In this document: piece after piece, positions 9,354 to 17,967 of the stretch
Layout of the letters: each line of letters starts with the position of its first letter
Numbering within the stretch: the stretch's first letter is position 1
NCBI GenBank assembly: GCA_965212595.1
Contig: CBDBVE010000015.1
Coordinates: forward strand, 124,001-188,000
Length of the DNA: 64,000 bases
Source: Poritiphilus sp965212595
Lineage (GTDB): Bacteria; Bacteroidota; Bacteroidia; Flavobacteriales; Flavobacteriaceae
Direction: 5' to 3'
Notes under the pieces: generated by a model
What the model saw: only the letters and a program-made list of their open reading frames with translations
Databases searched by the model: none
Told to the model about the DNA's origin: nothing
Translations under genes and position numbers: made by a program

Positions 9354-9361
9354 TTACAATT

Positions 9362-9471
9362 CGGGTGGCCATGGCGACGGGGCCCACCCCTTTCCATTCC
9401 GAACAGGGAAGTTAAGCCCGTCTGCGCCGATGGTACTGCCAAACCAGGTGGGAGAGTAGGCCGCCGCCTTA
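9362..9471 (+). rRNA. rrf: 5S ribosomal RNA
   Basis: About 110 bases with the helix I ends GGTGGC/GCCGCC, the conserved CCATTCCGAACAGGGAAGTTAAGCCC block (9394-9419) and GGGAGAGTAGG near the 3' end. It is the last RNA of the operon, directly followed by a strong terminator. Confidence 0.95.
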
Positions 9472-9475
9472 TTCG

Positions 9476-9510
9476 AGGCCCTTCACATTACGTGAGGGGC
9501 CTTTTTTTTT
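9476..9510 (+). terminator. Intrinsic terminator of the rRNA operon
   Basis: An 11-bp stem AGGCCCTTCAC (9476-9486) / GTGAGGGGCCT (9492-9502) with one wobble pair, loop ATTAC, then a run of nine T ending at 9510. Confidence 0.9.
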
Positions 9511-9606
9511 ACTACCAGTCCGTACCAAAATGACCGCCTTTTAAAGTCCCGGTTTCCTTAGATTGTTTTTTCGGTTATATTTATCCTAACCAAACGAGAC
9601 AGACCA

Positions 9607-10944
9607 ATGAGTAACAATCCTCAGGACCAGAAATTTAAAAAGTGGCTTGATATTCTACAGCAAGAAAGTTGGCAGCTAGAACTCATCATATCGGGTTTTG
9701 CCATTTATGGGCTATTTATGGTTATAGATCCCATAGAAGCTGCAGAAGTTGAAGCACAGAATACCCAAAACTTCTATCGCGTTTTCTTTATACAAGGCCT
9801 ACTGGTTTCATGGTATATCCTAACCATAAACCTAATTACACACGTAATCCTGAGAGGGCTTTGGATAGGAGCCATCGGGCTTCGATACGTATCTGGCGAT
9901 ATCGAGTACGACAAACTGAAGTACAGCCCCAAATTCAAAAACCACTTGATGAAAAGAGTGGGTTCTTTTGACAATTATGTGGCTACCCTAGAAAAATACT
10001 GTAGTATTATTTTTGCTGTCACCTTTTTATTGATTTTTTACTTTTTTGGGCTATTAATCATCACTGTCATATTTACCTTATTAGGATTATGGCAGCAAAA
10101 AGACAATACCCCTGAATGGCTAATAAATTGGTTCATAATACCGCTAACAATTTTTGTTGCAATAGGAGCTTTCCTGACCTTTATAGACTTTATCACACAA
10201 GGATGGCTGAAAAGAAAAAAATGGACAACAGTTTTCTATTATCCAATATATTGGATCTTTAAATATGTTACCCTGTCTTTCTTGTATCGCCCAATGGTCT
10301 ATAATTTTTTGGACTCAAAATTCGGGAAACGTCTGAGTTTTATTATTGTCCCTCTTTATCTCGGCCTTACTATACTTTCAGGGACTGGTTTTAGCACGTC
10401 TAACTATTTAGACCGGGATCTCAACTCGAATTCATATACTGCAAACGCAGGTAATTATGTGGATATGATGGTAAACTCTGAAGGCTTTGTTGACCGGGCT
10501 TCGATACCTTCTAAAGTGATTTCGACACCTTATTTAAACGTTTTTGTAGAGTACGGCAGTTCTGTGGAAGACGATGTATTCTTTTTTAATAAGGAGCTAG
10601 AACCCGAAGAGGATCGCAGGGGGCTATATTCTACTTTTTCTTCAGGAACTTTAGATTGGAGCGAACAGGGCAAGGGCCTTAAAGAATATTTGAAAACTCT
10701 TGAAGACATGTATACATTGAGTGTGGATAGTACAGAATTTAAGCCAGAATTTGTTTTTACGGAGAATAGCGGCAAACAAATGGGATTTGAAACCTTTCTT
10801 GATCTACAAGGAGTATTTAGAGGAAAACATACATTGAAAGTTGCACGGAAAGACCATAGAAAGGCTAAAAGCGATCCTGAAAAAGACAGCGTCTATGTGC
10901 GTACTATAATCAATATTCCTTTCTGGTATTATCCAGAGCAATAG
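9607..10944 (+). CDS. Six-pass membrane protein of unknown function
   Basis: 445 residues. I do not recognise a characterised family. Hydrophobic segments lie at about residues 24-40, 58-93 (possibly two passes), 133-161, 172-197, 208-235 and 244-262, so the first 265 residues are inner-membrane. About 180 mostly hydrophilic residues follow with no motif I know; they could face the periplasm or cytoplasm. The start (MSNNPQDQKFKKW) lies about 100 bases past the rRNA terminator. The secreted amidohydrolase follows after 33 bases on the same strand and may be cotranscribed. Composition matches the surrounding genes. Confidence 0.8.
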   Translation: MSNNPQDQKFKKWLDILQQESWQLELIISGFAIYGLFMVIDPIEAAEVEAQNTQNFYRVFFIQGLLVSWYILTINLITHVILRGLWIGAIGLRYVSGDIEYDKLKYSPKFKNHLMKRVGSFDNYVATLEKYCSIIFAVTFLLIFYFFGLLIITVIFTLLGLWQQKDNTPEWLINWFIIPLTIFVAIGAFLTFIDFITQGWLKRKKWTTVFYYPIYWIFKYVTLSFLYRPMVYNFLDSKFGKRLSFIIVPLYLGLTILSGTGFSTSNYLDRDLNSNSYTANAGNYVDMMVNSEGFVDRASIPSKVISTPYLNVFVEYGSSVEDDVFFFNKELEPEEDRRGLYSTFSSGTLDWSEQGKGLKEYLKTLEDMYTLSVDSTEFKPEFVFTENSGKQMGFETFLDLQGVFRGKHTLKVARKDHRKAKSDPEKDSVYVRTIINIPFWYYPEQ

Positions 10945-10977
10945 CAGGGTTTTACTACCTTTAGAAAAAGAAATCAA

Positions 10978-12315
10978 ATGAAAAAGAGCGCGCTTATCTT
11001 ACTACTTTTTGTTGTCTGCTATTCATTGTCTGGCCAGGAAATAAAACTAAAGGCCCTGGTTGGCGGTACCCTAATAGACGGTTATGGTTCAGACCCCATT
11101 AAAAACAGTGTAATTATTATTGAAGGGGAGCGAATTAAAAGTGTTGGTAACCAAGACAATACGCCAATCCCGCCCAATGCGGAGATCATTTCTACCGAAG
11201 GAATGACGGTGCTTCCCGGTCTATGGGATATGCACGTGCACACCATGATAAACGGGCATGCAGATTATGCGTATTGGGATAAAACCTATCCACCGCTTTT
11301 CAATGATGTTATCATGCCTGCTTCGGCACTTCAATTGCTAATGGCTGGTGTTACCAGTGCTAGAGACTTGGGTGCACCTCTAGAAGAAAGTATTTCAGTG
11401 CGAGATGCTATTAATCAAGGTGAGATACCAGGAGCCACGCTATATGTTTCTGGTCCCTTTATACAGCACAAACCCTACCCCAATACCGAGGCGTTCCGCT
11501 GGGGGGTAGACGGCCCTGAAGACGGCAGGAAGAAAATTCGAAAATTAGCAAAGGCCGGAGTTGATATGATCAAATTGGTAGATCAGGATCAAATGACCAT
11601 CGAAGAACTAAAAGCCGTGGTAGAGGAAGCGCATAAGAATAATTTGAAGGTGGTTGCTCATGGACATCGACCTGAAGAAATCAGACGTGGCCTGCAGATG
11701 GGTGTAGACTGCTTTGAACATACCGGCCTTTCATCCGCACCCAAATATCCGGATGACGTTATGGAAATGATCAAAGAGCGAACCGCACAAATGAATAAGG
11801 GTCCCTTGTTCTGGTGTCCCACAGTTGAAGGCTTATACAATTATGAATACGTACGAGACAACCGTGAGAAGCTCGACAACGATTCCTGGCATTTGGGTTT
11901 ACCTGATAGCATAATCGCGGATATTAGAAATAGCATAAAACACCCAGATCGTTTACCCTATTTTCAATTGACACCTTCCAGAAAACCAACATTAAAAACC
12001 AAAATTCATCAACTATTAGAGGCCGGAGTTGTTCTTTTGATAGGTACAGACAGTGGTATTCCTATGAAGTTTCACAGCCAGTCTACCTGGAACGAATTAG
12101 ACGTTTGGGTAAATGAATTTGGTATAGATCCTATGTACGCTATCAGGTCGGCAACATATTGGCCAGCGCTTTGGATGGGTGTAGCAGATGAAGTTGGAAC
12201 TGTGACACCCGGAAAATACGCCGATATTATTGCGGTTGATGGCGATGTGTTAAGGTACATCAGTTTATTGCAGGATGTAGACATGGTTATTAAGCGCGGC
12301 AAGAGATACAAGTAG
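10978..12315 (+). CDS. Secreted amidohydrolase family protein
   Basis: 445 residues with a signal peptide (residues 1-19, ending SLSGQ), so probably periplasmic. It has the metal-dependent amidohydrolase pattern: HVH at residues 86-88, Lys199 (IKLVDQD, the likely carboxylated lysine), His228/His230 (VVAHGHR), His248 (FEHTG) and Asp358 (GTDSG). It resembles the imidazolonepropionase/prolidase-like branch that hydrolyses cyclic amides or dipeptides; the true substrate is unknown. An N-terminal LVGGTLIDG strand and a C-terminal TPGKYADIIAVDGD give the usual composite beta domain. Its stop overlaps the GTG start of the next gene by one base (TAGTG). Confidence 0.9.
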   Translation: MKKSALILLLFVVCYSLSGQEIKLKALVGGTLIDGYGSDPIKNSVIIIEGERIKSVGNQDNTPIPPNAEIISTEGMTVLPGLWDMHVHTMINGHADYAYWDKTYPPLFNDVIMPASALQLLMAGVTSARDLGAPLEESISVRDAINQGEIPGATLYVSGPFIQHKPYPNTEAFRWGVDGPEDGRKKIRKLAKAGVDMIKLVDQDQMTIEELKAVVEEAHKNNLKVVAHGHRPEEIRRGLQMGVDCFEHTGLSSAPKYPDDVMEMIKERTAQMNKGPLFWCPTVEGLYNYEYVRDNREKLDNDSWHLGLPDSIIADIRNSIKHPDRLPYFQLTPSRKPTLKTKIHQLLEAGVVLLIGTDSGIPMKFHSQSTWNELDVWVNEFGIDPMYAIRSATYWPALWMGVADEVGTVTPGKYADIIAVDGDVLRYISLLQDVDMVIKRGKRYK

Positions 12316-12941
12316 TGACGGTAACGAATACCAAGGAAGAAAAGTGGAATGCCTGGTCACATGGCCTGGGGGTATTGCTGGGGCTAGTGGGCTTAGTTCT
12401 GCTACTAAAGAATGACAGTTCTAAAAATTCATATTCTACGATTGCGATTGTTGTCTATAGCTTGTCGCTTATTCTGTTGTTTACTGCTTCAACTTTATAC
12501 CATGCCGCTTCTAAAAAGGAAGTCAAAGCCAAACTGAGAATATTAGACCATATCAGTATCTATTACCTCATTGCAGGGACCTACACTCCGGTTGCGCTCA
12601 TTACGCTTATAGATGGCAATGGCTGGATTATTTTATTTGCCGTTTGGGGGATTGCTGCTTTTGGTACCGTCCTAAAATTGTTTTTTACAGGGAAATTCGA
12701 ACTCATTTCACTATTGCTCTATCTCATTATGGGGTGGTTAATCGTTTTTGATTTTAACAATTTAACAGACTCCCTGTCGTCTCGAGGTCTTTATCTGATG
12801 GCCTTAGGAGGCGCTTTTTATACTTTAGGAATTATTTTCTACGCCATAAGGAGAATTCCTTTCAACCATCTTATTTGGCATTTTTTCGTGCTAGGCGGGG
12901 CAATTAGCCACTGGTTTATGGTTTACCTGGATGTGGTCTAG
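12315..12941 (+). CDS. Hemolysin III / PAQR family membrane protein
   Basis: 208 residues and seven predicted membrane helices. Conserved family histidines are visible in NAWSHGLG near residue 15, STLYHAAS near 61, and HLIWHFFVLGGAISHW near the C terminus, the set thought to bind a metal in the PAQR fold. The start is GTG, fused by one base to the stop of the amidohydrolase, so translation is probably coupled. Despite the family name, haemolysis is not implied. The family relates to adiponectin receptors, which act as ceramidases; activity here is unknown. Confidence 0.92.
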   Translation: MTVTNTKEEKWNAWSHGLGVLLGLVGLVLLLKNDSSKNSYSTIAIVVYSLSLILLFTASTLYHAASKKEVKAKLRILDHISIYYLIAGTYTPVALITLIDGNGWIILFAVWGIAAFGTVLKLFFTGKFELISLLLYLIMGWLIVFDFNNLTDSLSSRGLYLMALGGAFYTLGIIFYAIRRIPFNHLIWHFFVLGGAISHWFMVYLDVV

Positions 12942-12957
12942 AAGGAGAAGACCGATT

Positions 12958-13629
12958 TTAAACAACATAGGCCAGAGTTACTCCAAGGACTATCACGAAT
13001 AGCTTTCGCAAATTAAAACTATGCCCTTCAGAGCTTTCAAAAAGTATTACGGTGGAAATATGTAGAAATACACCAATGACAAGAGCTGTAATCGGTACGT
13101 AGTAGGTCTCCACAAACTCAAAATGCCCTGCTGCCCAATTTCCAAGTGGTGTCATCAGTGAAAAGAGAAGAATGAAAATGAATGCCTTCGTCTTTCCAAG
13201 CTTAGAACTCAATAGAAAAATACTCAGAATGAGTGCTATGGGAATCTTATGTATCAATATCCCAAATAATATGGGATGATGTTTTTCAATAGGGAGCCCC
13301 TCAAAAAATGCGTGAATAGAAAGACTTGCAAATAAGAGCCAGGGAAAACTGTTATTATTCGAATCTAAATGAATATGCCCGTGTTCTGCTCCTTTCGAAA
13401 AAAACTCCAGAAATATTTGTAATAAAATGCCCAGAATAATAAAGGTCCCAACGGTTTTGGTATTCGAATACTGGTAGACTCCAGGAAGTAATTCGAAGAT
13501 GGTTAGTGCTAAAAGAAAGGCACCACTAAAAGAAAGTAGTAGGGGTAAGATCTCTTTCTTCTTTGGTTTTACAAACCATATAAAAAAAAAGCTCAGCAGA
13601 ACAGAAAGTACTAATAAGATATAGATCAT
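12958..13629 (-). CDS. ZIP family divalent metal transporter
   Basis: 223 residues, about eight membrane helices, inner membrane. ZIP signatures: a cytoplasmic histidine cluster HGHIH (about residues 84-88) before transmembrane helix 4, then SIHAFFEGLPI and HKIPIALILS, which form the binuclear metal site in helices 4 and 5. It likely imports zinc or iron. It is convergent with the hemolysin III gene (16-base gap) and divergent from the THUMP methyltransferase gene. Confidence 0.92.
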   Translation of the reverse strand: MIYILLVLSVLLSFFFIWFVKPKKKEILPLLLSFSGAFLLALTIFELLPGVYQYSNTKTVGTFIILGILLQIFLEFFSKGAEHGHIHLDSNNNSFPWLLFASLSIHAFFEGLPIEKHHPILFGILIHKIPIALILSIFLLSSKLGKTKAFIFILLFSLMTPLGNWAAGHFEFVETYYVPITALVIGVFLHISTVILFESSEGHSFNLRKLFVIVLGVTLAYVV

Positions 13630-13672
13630 TAAGACATAGGCTGCGGCCTGAGTAAATAAAAATTATTGGCCC

Positions 13673-13680
13673 CAAAATTA
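13673..13680 (-). promoter_or_regulatory. -7 promoter element for the ZIP transporter gene
   Basis: Minus strand TAATTTTG, a perfect TAnnTTTG. The ATG at 13629 is about 44 bases downstream. It lies only 4 bases from the opposing -7 element at 13684, so the divergent promoters overlap. Confidence 0.5.
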
Positions 13681-13683
13681 GTG

Positions 13684-13691
13684 TATTTTTG
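13684..13691 (+). promoter_or_regulatory. -7 promoter element for the THUMP methyltransferase gene
   Basis: TATTTTTG matches TAnnTTTG; TTG at 13666 is a possible -33 element with a short 15-base spacer. Its position rules out the upstream GTG at 13691 as start and supports ATG at 13712. Confidence 0.5.
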
Positions 13692-13711
13692 TGGCATTCA
13701 TAGCTAAGAAT

Positions 13712-14881
13712 ATGCAGAGAAATTTCAAAATGGTCGCCAAGACCTTCTACGGCTTTGAAGAGATCTTGGCAAAAGAACTTCGAAACCTTGGTGCAGGGAG
13801 AGTTCAGCCCGCAGTTCGTAGCGTAAGTTTTGAGGGAGATACCGGATTTATGTATAAAGCAAATCTTTGCCTTCGCACTGCGCTTAAAATTCTAAAGCCA
13901 ATCGCTTCCTTCCATGTTAGGGACGAAGCTGATCTTTATCAAAAGATATATCGGCTGAAATGGAGCTCTTACCTAAGTGCCGAAAATACATTTGTTGTAG
14001 ACAGCCTCCTAAAGTCTGACGATTTCACACATTCGCTCTTTGTTTCCCAAAAAGTAAAAGACGCCATAGTTGACAGTTTTAGAAATGCCGGTGGCCGTCG
14101 TCCAAATGTAGATCTCGAGCATCCCGATATTCGAATTAATATTCATATACAACGAAATCAGTGCCATGTATCTTTGGATAGTTCTGGCAGTTCTTTACAC
14201 CACCGGGGATACAGAACAGCAACCAACATCGCTCCCATTAATGAGGTTTTGGCGGCCGGACTCGTACTTTTAAGTGGCTGGGATGGCCGTACAGATTTCC
14301 TGGATCCTATGTGTGGAAGTGGTACAATCTTAGTAGAAGCAGCGATGATTGCTACTAATATCCCCGCAAATATTAACAGGCCAGGCTTTGCTTTTCAAAA
14401 GTGGAAGGATTATGATAAAACCTTGTTTGATAAAATTGTTGAAGCCAGCCTTAATAAGGTGCGCGAATTTCATCATACGATCACTGGGTATGACAAAGCG
14501 CCTTCAGCTGTCAGAAAGGCACAGGATAACATTGAAAATGCAAACCTAAGCGAATACATTAGTGTAGATCGTCAGAATTTTTTTCATACCAGCAAAAAGG
14601 TTGAAGGACCCTTACATATCTTGTTTAACCCTCCCTATGGCGAACGTTTAGATGCCGATATTAAAGAACTTTATGGAAATATTGGCGATACCTTAAAGCA
14701 ACATTACCCTGGCACTAATGCCTGGTTAATTACCGCTAATATGGAAGCCCTAAAACATGTGGGTCTTAGAACTTCTCAAAAAATTAAGCTTTACAATGGC
14801 CGCCTGGAGTCCAGATTAGTGCGATACGAAATGTACGAGGGAAGCAAAAAGGCGAAATATCAGAATAAATCTAATTTATGA
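13712..14881 (+). CDS. THUMP-domain class I SAM-dependent rRNA methyltransferase (RlmL N-half type)
   Basis: About 389 residues. An N-terminal ferredoxin-like part (VAKTFYGFEEILAKEL) and a THUMP RNA-binding domain (to about residue 150) are followed by a Rossmann methyltransferase domain with motif I FLDPMCGSGT (about 196-205) and catalytic NPPYGER (306-312), the N2-guanine methyltransferase signature. It corresponds to the RlmL half of E. coli RlmKL and should act on 23S rRNA (G2445 in E. coli); the RlmK half is absent. The start is chosen at 13712 (MQRNFKM) from the promoter position. The last four bases overlap the next gene (ATGA). Confidence 0.92.
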   Translation: MQRNFKMVAKTFYGFEEILAKELRNLGAGRVQPAVRSVSFEGDTGFMYKANLCLRTALKILKPIASFHVRDEADLYQKIYRLKWSSYLSAENTFVVDSLLKSDDFTHSLFVSQKVKDAIVDSFRNAGGRRPNVDLEHPDIRINIHIQRNQCHVSLDSSGSSLHHRGYRTATNIAPINEVLAAGLVLLSGWDGRTDFLDPMCGSGTILVEAAMIATNIPANINRPGFAFQKWKDYDKTLFDKIVEASLNKVREFHHTITGYDKAPSAVRKAQDNIENANLSEYISVDRQNFFHTSKKVEGPLHILFNPPYGERLDADIKELYGNIGDTLKQHYPGTNAWLITANMEALKHVGLRTSQKIKLYNGRLESRLVRYEMYEGSKKAKYQNKSNL

Positions 14882-15108
14882 GACCTAAATACAAAGCCCT
14901 GCTTTTTAATTTTATTGCATTTGCAGCACTGTTTATTATTATTAGATTACTACTGGGATACTATTGGCCTATAAACCGAATTTTTTTAGCGGTTACTTCG
15001 GCGATTCTTGCTAATGTTTTAGCTCCAAAGTTTGGGGCAATTAAGACGGAGCAAGGAGAAAAAATAATGATGAAATGGATCTTTATTAAAGGAATAAGGG
15101 AAATCTAA
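14878..15108 (+). CDS. Small conserved membrane protein
   Basis: 76 residues with two hydrophobic segments (about 8-28 and 32-50), then a positively charged tail containing KTEQGEK. I do not recognise a named family. It overlaps the methyltransferase gene by ATGA, so it is probably translated by coupling. The hydrophobic pattern and the overlap make it a credible gene despite its size. The GAIKTEQGEK segment following a membrane helix looks conserved, but no function follows from it. Confidence 0.7.
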   Translation: MRPKYKALLFNFIAFAALFIIIRLLLGYYWPINRIFLAVTSAILANVLAPKFGAIKTEQGEKIMMKWIFIKGIREI

Positions 15109-15109
15109 C

Positions 15110-15904
15110 TTATTGAGAAGATGTTCCGGCCTCTTCGGCTTTCTTCTTTTTCCTGGCCTTCCGGTATAGCGGTAAAAAATAGGTGAGGGAATAATTATAA
15201 CCCACCCCAAAACTACTGTCGTCGGTTACTTTATTAAAGCCGGGGATCCATAAATCTGGAAATCTTTCATCATCCTTATTGTTGAGCAGAAACCCGAGCC
15301 GCACACTGGCTCCGAAATAGAAGTTAGCAATAAGTTCGGCCTTTACTCCAAAAACAAACTCTATCCAACTTTTGCTCCTCCCTTTGAACTCTTCGGCTTC
15401 AAACGCCCCAGGAACAAAACCATCAGGGCTCCAATAGCGATTGCTGTCGAAGATAGTATAACTATTTAAGGTTTGGCTATGACTGCTGATCGCAAATCTA
15501 CCACCTATGAAAATAGCGTTGTTCATGCCATACCAGTTTTCATAGGTATTATAATCTACTCCTAACTTTAAATAACTGCCGGAGGTCGTAAAATTGTAAA
15601 CTTCGAATTGTCCGGGATTATCTTCATTACCTAACTCTTCACCTCTGGTCTTCTTTTCATTTCCCAGCTCAGCGGCAAGGTATAATTTTTGAGTTATCCT
15701 ATAGTCTCCCACAATTTCGAAACCTGTATAGTCATCGTCCAGGAATGTCAGCAGGGGTCTGCTAAGATCAATACCGGCTCTTAGCCCATAAGGCTCCTCA
15801 TAACGGGTGATAGTATCCTTGGGCTGTAAATCAATAGGCTCGCTTTGCGAATATCCACTTACCCAACAAAAGAGGCTTAAAAGACTAATGAAATATTTTG
15901 ACAT
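15110..15904 (-). CDS. DUF6048-type exported protein, probably outer-membrane associated
   Basis: 264 residues with a signal peptide (residues 1-19, MSKYFISLLSLFCWVSGYSQ). The mature part has many alternating aromatic strands (for example DYRITQKLYLAAELGNEK, GYNYSLTYFLPLYRK) like a small outer-membrane beta-barrel. The C terminus is lysine-rich (RKARKKKKAEE), which is odd for a barrel end. The start overlaps the end of the upstream DUF6452 gene by 20 bases. The order rlmD, DUF6452, DUF6048 on one strand is a conserved flavobacterial set as I recall. Function unknown. Confidence 0.8.
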   Translation of the reverse strand: MSKYFISLLSLFCWVSGYSQSEPIDLQPKDTITRYEEPYGLRAGIDLSRPLLTFLDDDYTGFEIVGDYRITQKLYLAAELGNEKKTRGEELGNEDNPGQFEVYNFTTSGSYLKLGVDYNTYENWYGMNNAIFIGGRFAISSHSQTLNSYTIFDSNRYWSPDGFVPGAFEAEEFKGRSKSWIEFVFGVKAELIANFYFGASVRLGFLLNNKDDERFPDLWIPGFNKVTDDSSFGVGYNYSLTYFLPLYRKARKKKKAEEAGTSSQ

Positions 15905-16436
15905 GAGCGCTGTTCTGATTGGTAATTGAAGGATTTACTATTTCTATGCTTTGTATCCAGTTTTCGGAGTCTGAAGTTAGTTCATCACTTAGGCCCTCAT
16001 AATTGGCAATGAAACCACAAGCTCTTGATACAAAAACCTCTTGGGTTGTATAATTGAAGTTTAAGGTATCACTATTTCCTGTTTCAAGTTCATCATCGTC
16101 ATCTGCGGAGTCAAGAATTAATTGAAAACCTGTTGAAATTTCATTGATACGCAGCGGAATTCCTATAGAATCTAAAGTGCTTCTGTCTGTAAAAGTGTCT
16201 ACAGGTGTCTCCTGCCCAAGACCTATCACTCTTAAACTACTCACAGATTTGAACTGAGTAGTATCAGCAGCATCATAAAAACGAATGATTAATAGGGGAG
16301 TATCTCCATCAACACATATATCATCTTTTTCACAAGAGAAGATGAGTACAAAACCTAAAAAGCAAAGGAAGAAGCGCTTTGCTTTTTGTATGGGTCCATT
16401 ATCTAAACTAAAGTCCAAATTTTTAAAATGCTTCAT
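15885..16436 (-). CDS. DUF6452-type lipoprotein
   Basis: 183 residues. After a 20-residue polar lead comes a hydrophobic stretch and a lipobox (LIFSC, Cys about residue 35), so it is probably a lipoprotein; a shorter start inside the lead is possible. The mature part includes CVDGDTPLLIIRFYD and CGFIANYEGL and looks beta-rich. Function unknown. The start overlaps the rlmD stop by four bases, and the end overlaps DUF6048 by 20 bases, so the three genes are one transcription unit. Confidence 0.8.
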   Translation of the reverse strand: MKHFKNLDFSLDNGPIQKAKRFFLCFLGFVLIFSCEKDDICVDGDTPLLIIRFYDAADTTQFKSVSSLRVIGLGQETPVDTFTDRSTLDSIGIPLRINEISTGFQLILDSADDDDELETGNSDTLNFNYTTQEVFVSRACGFIANYEGLSDELTSDSENWIQSIEIVNPSITNQNSAHVKIFH

Positions 16437-17848
16437 AGGGCCTTTCGCTCTAAAAGTACAACATTTTCCACGTGATGCGTCTGCGGGAACATATCTACGG
16501 GCTGTATTTTTTTAATTAGATAATTTTCTTTCATCATTTCAAGATCCCTCGCTTGTGTGGCGCTGTTACAACTTACGTAAACCACGCTCTTGGGCTCCAT
16601 GGTAAGGATTTGACGTACTACATCTTTGTGCATTCCATCCCTGGGAGGATCTGTTATTATCACATCTGGTTTTCCATTAGCCAGTATGAAATCGTCGTTG
16701 AGTAAATTTTTCATATCTCCTACATGAAAATCAACATTGGCGATATCATTGAGTTGAGCATTAGACCTGGCTGCCGTAATCGCCTCAGGAATCGCCTCTA
16801 TACCTACCACTTTTTTTGCTTTTTTTGCAATGAATTGCGCGATAGTCCCCGTACCGGTATAGAGATCGTATACAAGTTCATCTCCTTTCAAATCAGCAAA
16901 ATCACGAACTATTTTATACAATTCATAGGCCTGATCCGAATTGGTCTGGTAGAATGATTTTGCATTGATCTTGAAGCGCAAACCTTCCATCTCCTCAAAA
17001 ATGTGATCCCTGCCTGCATAACAAACCACCTCCTGGTCATACAGGGTATCATTTTGCTTTTGATTAATTACATAAAGTAAGGAAGTAATAGACGGAAAAG
17101 CATTTACAAGGTAGTCTAACAGCAACTCCCTATCTTGCTTACTCCCTGTGTGGAATTGCAAAAGCACCATAACTTCTCCGATAGAGGTGTTTCTGATCAT
17201 CAAAGTTCTCAACAGGCCATCCTGAGTTCTGGGGTTAAAAAATTGCAAACCCTCTTTCCTTGCAAACTCCCTAATTGCAATGCGAATATCGTTAGAAGGA
17301 TCTGCTTGCAAATGACACTTCTCTATGTCCAGAATTTTGTCCCACATTCCCGGAATATGGAAACCTAAAGCCGTCCTGTCTGCAATGGAATCCTTAGAAT
17401 CAATTTCTTCCTTACTTAGCCACCTACTGTCTGAAAAAGAAAACTCCATTTTGTTTCTGTAGAAATATTGTTTTTCCGAACCTAAGATGGGCATGACTTC
17501 CTCAAAGTCGAGATGACCAATCCGCTTCAGGTTGTTTTCTACCTCTCGCTGTTTGTAATACAATTGATGTTTGTACGCCATATGCTGCCACTTACAGCCT
17601 CCGCAGACTCCAAAATGATCACATTGGGGTTGGGTGCGTTTGTCTGAAAGGGTATGGAAGGCCGTAGCAATGCCTTCAAAATAGGCTTTTCTTTTTTTCG
17701 TAGTTTGAATATCCACAACATCTCCGGGTACCGCATTGGACAAAAAGATGACCCTGCCATCCGGAGCTTTTCCCAGAGCCTTACCTTTGGCGCCTGCATC
17801 GATCACCTCTACGTTTTGAAAGACCTTTTTAGCTCTATTTTTACGCAT
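16433..17848 (-). CDS. rlmD: 23S rRNA (uracil-5-)-methyltransferase RlmD
   Basis: 471 residues. Methylates a uridine of 23S rRNA (U1939 in E. coli) using SAM. Domains: an N-terminal TRAM OB-fold (residues 10-65, VEVIDAGAKGKALGK), iron-sulfur cysteines C76, C82, C85 (CDHFGVCGGC) and a fourth near 177 (EKCHLQ), then the methyltransferase core with DLYTGTGTIAQ, DPPRDGMHKD and the catalytic cysteine in YVSCNSATQ (about 428). RlmC/TrmA specificity is not excluded, but the [4Fe-4S] set and length favour RlmD. It is first in the DUF6452-DUF6048 unit. A promoter element lies only 4 bases upstream of the ATG. Confidence 0.93.
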   Translation of the reverse strand: MRKNRAKKVFQNVEVIDAGAKGKALGKAPDGRVIFLSNAVPGDVVDIQTTKKRKAYFEGIATAFHTLSDKRTQPQCDHFGVCGGCKWQHMAYKHQLYYKQREVENNLKRIGHLDFEEVMPILGSEKQYFYRNKMEFSFSDSRWLSKEEIDSKDSIADRTALGFHIPGMWDKILDIEKCHLQADPSNDIRIAIREFARKEGLQFFNPRTQDGLLRTLMIRNTSIGEVMVLLQFHTGSKQDRELLLDYLVNAFPSITSLLYVINQKQNDTLYDQEVVCYAGRDHIFEEMEGLRFKINAKSFYQTNSDQAYELYKIVRDFADLKGDELVYDLYTGTGTIAQFIAKKAKKVVGIEAIPEAITAARSNAQLNDIANVDFHVGDMKNLLNDDFILANGKPDVIITDPPRDGMHKDVVRQILTMEPKSVVYVSCNSATQARDLEMMKENYLIKKIQPVDMFPQTHHVENVVLLERKAL

Positions 17849-17852
17849 AGAG

Positions 17853-17860
17853 CAAATGTA
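17853..17860 (-). promoter_or_regulatory. -7 promoter element abutting the rlmD start
   Basis: Minus strand TACATTTG, a perfect TAnnTTTG, four bases before the ATG at 17848. If used, transcription would begin at or next to the start codon, giving a leaderless mRNA. Confidence 0.5.
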
Positions 17861-17967
17861 CTATTTACACCGAATCTATAATCTTATCTTTAAGAGAATA
17901 GTTCTAAAAAAAGATTAAAATTTTTGAACCTTTTTGCTTTTAAGCCGTCTATAAGGCAGATGATCTA

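Noticed and set aside
10530..10775. An 81-codon minus-strand frame inside the six-pass membrane protein gene.
   Set aside because: Fully antisense to a convincing gene, with no separate signal for expression.
12315..12941. Haemolysin activity for the 12315-12941 protein.
   Set aside because: The family name is historical; the sequence shows a PAQR-type membrane protein and no pore-forming toxin features.
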